Notes under the pieces: generated by a model
Databases searched by the model: none
What the model saw: the letters and a program-made list of their open reading frames with translations, nothing else
What the model was told of the DNA's origin: nothing
Assembly: GCF_023264855.1 (NCBI RefSeq)
Contig: NZ_JAHFUW010000052.1
Location: 1-35,471, forward strand
From: Herbiconiux sp.
Lineage (GTDB): Bacteria > Actinomycetota > Actinomycetes > Actinomycetales > Microbacteriaceae
Reading direction: 5' to 3'
DNA: 35,471 nt
Translations under genes and position numbers: made by a program
Part shown: piece by piece, positions 31,231 through 35,471 of the stretch
Layout of the letters: each line of letters starts with the position of its first letter
How positions within the stretch are numbered: position 1 is the first letter of the stretch

Positions 31231-33212
31231 GCACCGCGGAATCGACCGTGCAGACCACTCCGACGCCCCGGATGCGCCGCCGCACCAAGCTGGTGCTGGC
31301 CGTGCTGGCGACCCTCGCGGTGATCTTCACGCCGCTGGCCGTCAACGGCCTGTTCGCCGGCGCGCTGGCGAACGCCGACACCAACCTCAACACGGTGCCC
31401 GCGGCGATCGTGAACGAAGACGAGATGACCACGACGACCGCGGCCGACGGCACCCAGACGGTGAACTTCGCCGGGCGCGGGCTCGTCACCGAACTCACCG
31501 GCTCGTCCAGCGGCTTCGACTGGCAGCTCACCAATGCGGATGACGCAGCGGCGGGCCTGGCCGACGGCACCTACTACGCCGTGCTCACCATCCCGAAGGA
31601 CTTCTCGGCGACTCTCAACACCCTCGCGACCTCGAACCCGCAACAGGGTCTGATCGACATCCGCACGAATGCCTCGCACGGCTACCTCTCGGGCGTCGTG
31701 GCCTCCACGGTGGCCTCGGCCGTCCAGGCCGGCTTCGGCCAGACCGTCACCGCGCAGGTCGTCAACGGCATCTACACGAGCTTCGGCACGGTGGGCACGA
31801 GCCTCACGGATGCCGCGAACGGCGCGACGCAGCTGGCCACCGGGGCCGACGGTCTGGCCTCCGGATCGGCGCAGCTGGCCGACGGCCTGAACCAGCTCGG
31901 CGCCGGAGCCGCGACCGCCGCATCCGGGGCCTCACAGCTCTCGGACGGCGTGGCCGCCTACACGGGCGGGGTCTCGGACCTGTCGACGGGACTGAACACG
32001 ATCGCGGCTGAGACGGGGTCGCTCGGGCAGCTCTCGACGGGTGTCACCGACTACACGAAGGGCGTCACCGCCCTGTCCCAGGGCTACGACCAGATGATCG
32101 CGGCGCTGGCACCCGCGCTCGCCCCCGAGGTGAAGGCGCAGCTCGACGCGTACGGCACGCAGCTCAGCGGTGCGGCCGCGGCCGGTCCGCAACTCGCGGC
32201 CGGAGCATCCGGTCTCCCCGCCCTCTCCGACGGCATCGCTCAGGCGGCCGCCGGCGCCGACCAGCTCGCGGCCAACGGTCCCGACCTCGCCTCCGGGGCC
32301 TCCGGTCTCGCCGACGGCGTGAGTCAGCTCGCCACCGGCGTGCAGCAGACCGTGCCCGGTGCGCAGCAGCTCGGTAGCGGCGCCACGCAGCTCGGCGACG
32401 GTGCGCGCACGCTCGCCTCGGGCCTGCAGACCGGCGCCGACCAGCTCGGCGGCAACGCCTCGGGCGACACCCAGGCCGCGGCCGACGTGATCGCGCAGCC
32501 CGTGAAGGTCGACGTGAGCACGGCGAACCAGGTCACCGCCGTGGGCCAGATCGTCTCCACCATCCTGCTGCCGACCGCGCTCTGGATCGGTGCCCTCGCG
32601 CTGTTCCTGTGGCTGCGGCCGTTCTCGAAGGCGGTGCTGGCCAGCTCGGTCAGTACGGCGCGCCTCACCGTGCGCACCTTCGGACGAGCGGCGCTGTTCG
32701 CCGCGGCGCAGGCGGCGCTGCTGGTGGCGTTCCTGCACCTGTTCCTCGGGGTGGCGTGGAGCTCGCTCCCGGCGACGCTCGGCTTCTCGCTGATCGTGGC
32801 GTTGGCGTTCACCGCGTTTCACCAACTGCTCACGACGGCGTTCGGCCGGGTCGGCGCCGTGATCTCACTGGTGCTGCTCGCGCTGCAGCTGGCGGCGACG
32901 GGTGGTCTGTACCCCGTCGAGATCCTGTCGGGTCCGTTCCAGGCGATCAGCGCGATCAGTCCGCTCGCGTATGCGGTGTCCGGCATCCAGACCATCCTGA
33001 CCGGCGGTGATGCCGGAGTGGTGGTGACGGCGGCGCTCGTGATGGCCGCGATCCTGCTGGTGAGCATCCTGCTCTCCGGGGTGGCGCTGGCCCGCCGGCG
33101 GCGACCCGTGGAGCTCGGCTGGCTCGTGCCCCGGCGCGAGCCGCTGGCCGCCCCGCGAAGCCGCGCGCAGTCCGCGCTTCTCCCGGCGCCGCGTCCCGCG
33201 CCCTCGAGCTGA
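31227..33212 (+). CDS. YhgE/Pip domain membrane protein
   Basis: 661 residues. One N-terminal helix (LVLAVLATLAVIFTPLAV) is followed by a large extracytoplasmic part. Residues about 195-425 consist of repeated Gly-x3-Leu-x2-Gly units (GATQLATGADGLASG, GSAQLADGLNQLGAG and so on), an elongated helical or coiled form. Then come about five C-terminal helices (about 440-640), as in ABC-2-type permeases. The family resembles phage-infection protein Pip and EsaA/YueB. ATG 31227 overlaps the MMPL stop, with AAGGA about eight bases upstream. It probably works with the MMPL protein in exporting an envelope component or toxic compound. Confidence 0.9.
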   Translation: MSTAESTVQTTPTPRMRRRTKLVLAVLATLAVIFTPLAVNGLFAGALANADTNLNTVPAAIVNEDEMTTTTAADGTQTVNFAGRGLVTELTGSSSGFDWQLTNADDAAAGLADGTYYAVLTIPKDFSATLNTLATSNPQQGLIDIRTNASHGYLSGVVASTVASAVQAGFGQTVTAQVVNGIYTSFGTVGTSLTDAANGATQLATGADGLASGSAQLADGLNQLGAGAATAASGASQLSDGVAAYTGGVSDLSTGLNTIAAETGSLGQLSTGVTDYTKGVTALSQGYDQMIAALAPALAPEVKAQLDAYGTQLSGAAAAGPQLAAGASGLPALSDGIAQAAAGADQLAANGPDLASGASGLADGVSQLATGVQQTVPGAQQLGSGATQLGDGARTLASGLQTGADQLGGNASGDTQAAADVIAQPVKVDVSTANQVTAVGQIVSTILLPTALWIGALALFLWLRPFSKAVLASSVSTARLTVRTFGRAALFAAAQAALLVAFLHLFLGVAWSSLPATLGFSLIVALAFTAFHQLLTTAFGRVGAVISLVLLALQLAATGGLYPVEILSGPFQAISAISPLAYAVSGIQTILTGGDAGVVVTAALVMAAILLVSILLSGVALARRRRPVELGWLVPRREPLAAPRSRAQSALLPAPRPAPSS

Positions 33213-33233
33213 CGCCCGGCGGGCCGGATTCGC

Positions 33234-33239
33234 TAAGAT
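33234..33239 (+). promoter_or_regulatory. Candidate -10 of the subtilase gene
   Basis: TAAGAT, with TGACGC at 33210-33215 as a possible -35 (18-base spacer), gives a leader of about 42 bases before GTG 33288. GGGGG ahead of the start can serve as ribosome site. Confidence 0.45.
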
Positions 33240-33287
33240 GATCGCGGTCCGCACCGGAGGGGTCGTGCGGAGAGTTGGGGGAAATCC

Positions 33288-35471
33288 GTGCTGCGCGACG
33301 TCTCGAATCGTCCGATCCGTGTCATCCGGAACCGTCAGGAGCGAGCCGGGCGGACGGCCGCTGCGGTCGCCGCGGCCGTCGTGCTGGGCGCCCTGGTGGC
33401 CGTGCCGACGGCAGCCCACGCCGATCCGCTTCCCGGCGGTGGATCCGTCGTGAGCTCCGACGGCGTGCTGGCCTCCGCGCTGGAGCGACTCGCTGCATCC
33501 GGAGCCTCGCCGAGTTCCGATGAGGGTGCCGGGGCGGCCGGGCTCCCGGCGGAGGGATCCGGCAGCCTCGTCGTCGACGAGGCCGACCGCGTGGTCGTCG
33601 ACATCCGCTTCGCCGGTGAGGCCGAGCAGGCGGCTGCGGTCGATGCCGTGGCCGGTCTCGCGGAGGTGCGCTCGGTCACCGAGAGCGCGCCCACGATCGT
33701 GGCGTACGCGACGCCCGGGAGCTTCTCCGCCCTCGCCGCGCTGCCTGGTGCCGTGGCCGTGAACCCGGCGCTCACGCCGGCCGTGACGGGCGCCGCCACG
33801 CTCACGACGCCCGACGACGTGACCGCGGCCGCCGAGGCGGGCGCGTCCAGCGGATCCGCCGCAGGCGCCGCTCCGGACGCCGCGACCTGCCGCAGCATCC
33901 CGGTCAACTCCGCGGCACCGCTGAAGGCCGACCTCGCGCGAGCCGACTTCGGCGTCGACGGCACCGGCGTGCACGTGGGCATCATCTCGAACTCCTTCGA
34001 CCTCGCCGGCCCGTCCGAGCCGGACGTGCTGGTCGGCAGCCTCCCCGGACCCGGCAACCCCTGCGGCTACTCCACGCCCGTTAAGGTGCTGGCGCAGGAG
34101 GACCCCACGCTACTGAAGGCCACTGACGAGGGCCGGGCGATGGCCCAGGTGGTGCACGGCATCGCCCCCGGCGCCACGCTGAGCTTCTCGACGATGGGCG
34201 TGACCGACGCCGAGTTCGCCGACAGCATCCTCAAGCTGCAGCGCGCCGGCGCCGACGTGATCGTCGACGACGCCGTGCAGTACGACGAGCCGTGGTACCA
34301 GCAGGGGCTGATCGCGCAGACCATCCAGACGGTCACCGAGCAGGGCGTGCTCTACATCGCCGCCGCGCAGAACGAGGGCAGCGTCGGCACGGTCGGTGAC
34401 GGCACCGAGTACCAGAGCATCGGATCGTGGGAGGCCGAGTCCTACCGCCCCATGGAGTGCATGCCGGCCGTGGTCGAGTACGCGAAGAAGCACTTCCCGG
34501 ATGACATCTTCGACTGCAACGACTTCGCCCCGGACGGTGCGGAGGCCGACCCGCTGCTGGTCGCCAGCTTCGACGTGGGCGACCCCGTGAACCCCATCAC
34601 CATCGTCGCGCAGTGGACCGAGCCGGTCGACGGGCTGCAGACCACGGTGATTCCGTTCGTCGTGTTCCAGGCGTCGGCGGATGCCGCTCCGGAGGTGCTC
34701 GGCACCTCGGGCACTCTGGGTGCCGATGTGCCCGCCAGCATGGCGCAGGTGAAGACGCCGCCCGGCCCGAGTGCCACCTACGGCATATCGCTCGCTCGCG
34801 TGACCAACCACGGAACTCCGCATCTGCCGGGCGTGAAGATGATCTTCGCGCTCGACGACGCCGGCGTGGCGAATCTCAAATACTCGGGGGACTGGCCGGC
34901 CGGAGTCACCGTGGGCCCCACGGTGTTCGCGCATCCGGCCGACCCGAGCACCTTCACGATCGGGGCGGCCGTGTCCTTCGTGCCGACCGAGATGGAGCTG
35001 TTCTCCGGCACCGGTCCGGCGCGGTACCTCTTCGCCCCCGTCGAGGTGAAGCAGCGCATCGCGGCCGAGAGACTGGCCGAGCCGACGGTTCTGGTGAAAC
35101 CCGATGTCGTCGGTGTCGACCAGGTGCGGAACACCTTCTTCGGCACACATGTGACGTCCGGGCCCCTGGAGGGGTACTACTTCATCGGCACGTCGGCGGC
35201 GGCGCCGAACATCGCCGGCGTGGCGGCGCTCGCGCTGCAGTACTCGCCGGAGGCGACCGTGGCTGATCTCCGGGCCGCGTTCGAGGCGACCGCCGTGCCG
35301 CTGCCGGCCCAGCGCTGGAGCTCCGGCGTGAGCGACGAGAACGTGTGGGGCAGCGGGCTCGTGGATGCCGACGCCCTGCTCGGCGCACTGCCGCCGGCGC
35401 CCGCACCGGTGCCGGCCGCGGAGGGTCCTCACCTCGCCGCCACGGGTGAGGCGGCCGAGCCGCTCGGCGCC
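33288..35471 (+). CDS. Secreted S8 (subtilase) family protein, atypical active site; partial
   Basis: 728 codons are seen; the 3' end is outside the window. A signal peptide covers residues 1-45 (RTAAAVAAAVVLGALVAV, cut after AHA). A propeptide-like region leads to a subtilase domain at about 220-690. The Asp motif reads IISNSFD (N235 where Asp is expected). The His motif reads DEGRAMAQVVHG, with E281 at the His position, as in a divergent S8 group and in sedolisins. S636 in GTSAAAP and the oxyanion Asn in AAAQNEG are present. LAATG at 716-720 fits a LAXTG sortase signal. GTG 33288 follows GGGGG by six bases. Protease activity is uncertain. Confidence 0.85.
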   Translation, partial: MLRDVSNRPIRVIRNRQERAGRTAAAVAAAVVLGALVAVPTAAHADPLPGGGSVVSSDGVLASALERLAASGASPSSDEGAGAAGLPAEGSGSLVVDEADRVVVDIRFAGEAEQAAAVDAVAGLAEVRSVTESAPTIVAYATPGSFSALAALPGAVAVNPALTPAVTGAATLTTPDDVTAAAEAGASSGSAAGAAPDAATCRSIPVNSAAPLKADLARADFGVDGTGVHVGIISNSFDLAGPSEPDVLVGSLPGPGNPCGYSTPVKVLAQEDPTLLKATDEGRAMAQVVHGIAPGATLSFSTMGVTDAEFADSILKLQRAGADVIVDDAVQYDEPWYQQGLIAQTIQTVTEQGVLYIAAAQNEGSVGTVGDGTEYQSIGSWEAESYRPMECMPAVVEYAKKHFPDDIFDCNDFAPDGAEADPLLVASFDVGDPVNPITIVAQWTEPVDGLQTTVIPFVVFQASADAAPEVLGTSGTLGADVPASMAQVKTPPGPSATYGISLARVTNHGTPHLPGVKMIFALDDAGVANLKYSGDWPAGVTVGPTVFAHPADPSTFTIGAAVSFVPTEMELFSGTGPARYLFAPVEVKQRIAAERLAEPTVLVKPDVVGVDQVRNTFFGTHVTSGPLEGYYFIGTSAAAPNIAGVAALALQYSPEATVADLRAAFEATAVPLPAQRWSSGVSDENVWGSGLVDADALLGALPPAPAPVPAAEGPHLAATGEAAEPLGA

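Noticed and set aside
31820-32500. Repeated Gly/Leu codon units in the YhgE gene considered as a DNA repeat or CRISPR-like array
   Set aside because: The units vary at the DNA level and are explained by the Gly-x3-Leu-x2-Gly protein repeats typical of the family.
1-35471. Search for an intact phage-defence, biosynthetic or secretion island
   Set aside because: Genes are mostly single housekeeping, transport and regulatory units. The only nuclease-like proteins (HNH, NYN, HhH-GPD, RNase HI) are unlinked and belong to common families.

Overview
The window is a dense, very GC-rich stretch of bacterial chromosome (roughly 70% GC by eye, most codons ending in G or C). Gene content points to an actinobacterium of the Microbacteriaceae type: a DUF7882-like small protein, a cell-wall-binding-repeat (CWB2) surface protein, a DUF222/HNH (13E12-type) protein, a TetR-MMPL-YhgE export cassette and a possible LAXTG class E sortase signal. 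The genus cannot be fixed from this sequence alone. I see no rRNA, tRNA, CRISPR array, insertion sequence or prophage. No gap without a gene exceeds about 230 bases.

Layout. 1-0.9 kb and 0.9-1.5 kb: a short-chain dehydrogenase (SDR) diverges from a TetR regulator around a perfect palindrome. 1.5-4.7 kb: a NYN-LOTUS RNA-associated protein, the C-terminal fragment of a MmyB-type regulator, and an ABC-F ribosome-associated ATPase. 4.9-7.8 kb: an SDR diverges from an intact XRE/MmyB regulator, which overlaps a bicupin gene. 7.8-10.1 kb: a BCCT osmolyte transporter converges on RNase HI. 10.2-12.2 kb: a secreted CWB2 protein closed by a strong hairpin, then an HhH-GPD repair-type protein. 12.1-14.4 kb: the divergent pair of a YczE-like membrane protein and a MocR (GntR-aminotransferase) regulator, with phased direct repeats between them. 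14.4-18.3 kb: a GT-C glycosyltransferase, a hotdog thioesterase, an AI-2E family permease and two small proteins. 18.4-21.6 kb: a large RND transporter. 21.7-23.2 kb: the DUF222/HNH gene, followed by a long inverted repeat. 23.4-26.3 kb: a DUF1304 membrane protein, an NAD-dependent epimerase and an amino-acid permease. 26.4-27.4 kb: two unknown genes behind a possible leaderless Cys-Cys leader peptide. 27.5-33.2 kb: TetR, an MMPL pump with a degenerate ABC-ATPase-like tail, and a YhgE/Pip membrane protein. 33.3 kb to the end: a secreted, atypical subtilase that runs off the window.

How it works together. Much of the window is small regulator-plus-target units (TetR/SDR, XRE/SDR plus bicupin, MocR/YczE, TetR/MMPL-YhgE). 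Most have a visible palindrome or repeat in the shared control region. At least nine annotated genes, and one candidate leader ORF, show a TANNNT -10 element 6-7 bases before an ATG or GTG, as expected for leaderless mRNAs. The others have Shine-Dalgarno sequences or weaker signals.

Most unusual items: the MMPL protein with an apparently dead ABC-ATPase-like domain fused to its C-terminus, beside YhgE; the subtilase in which the usual Asp and His positions read Asn and Glu; the possible Cys-Cys leader peptide; the MocR operator repeats; and a hexamer (GGATGC/GCATCC) that appears strongly over-represented on both strands.
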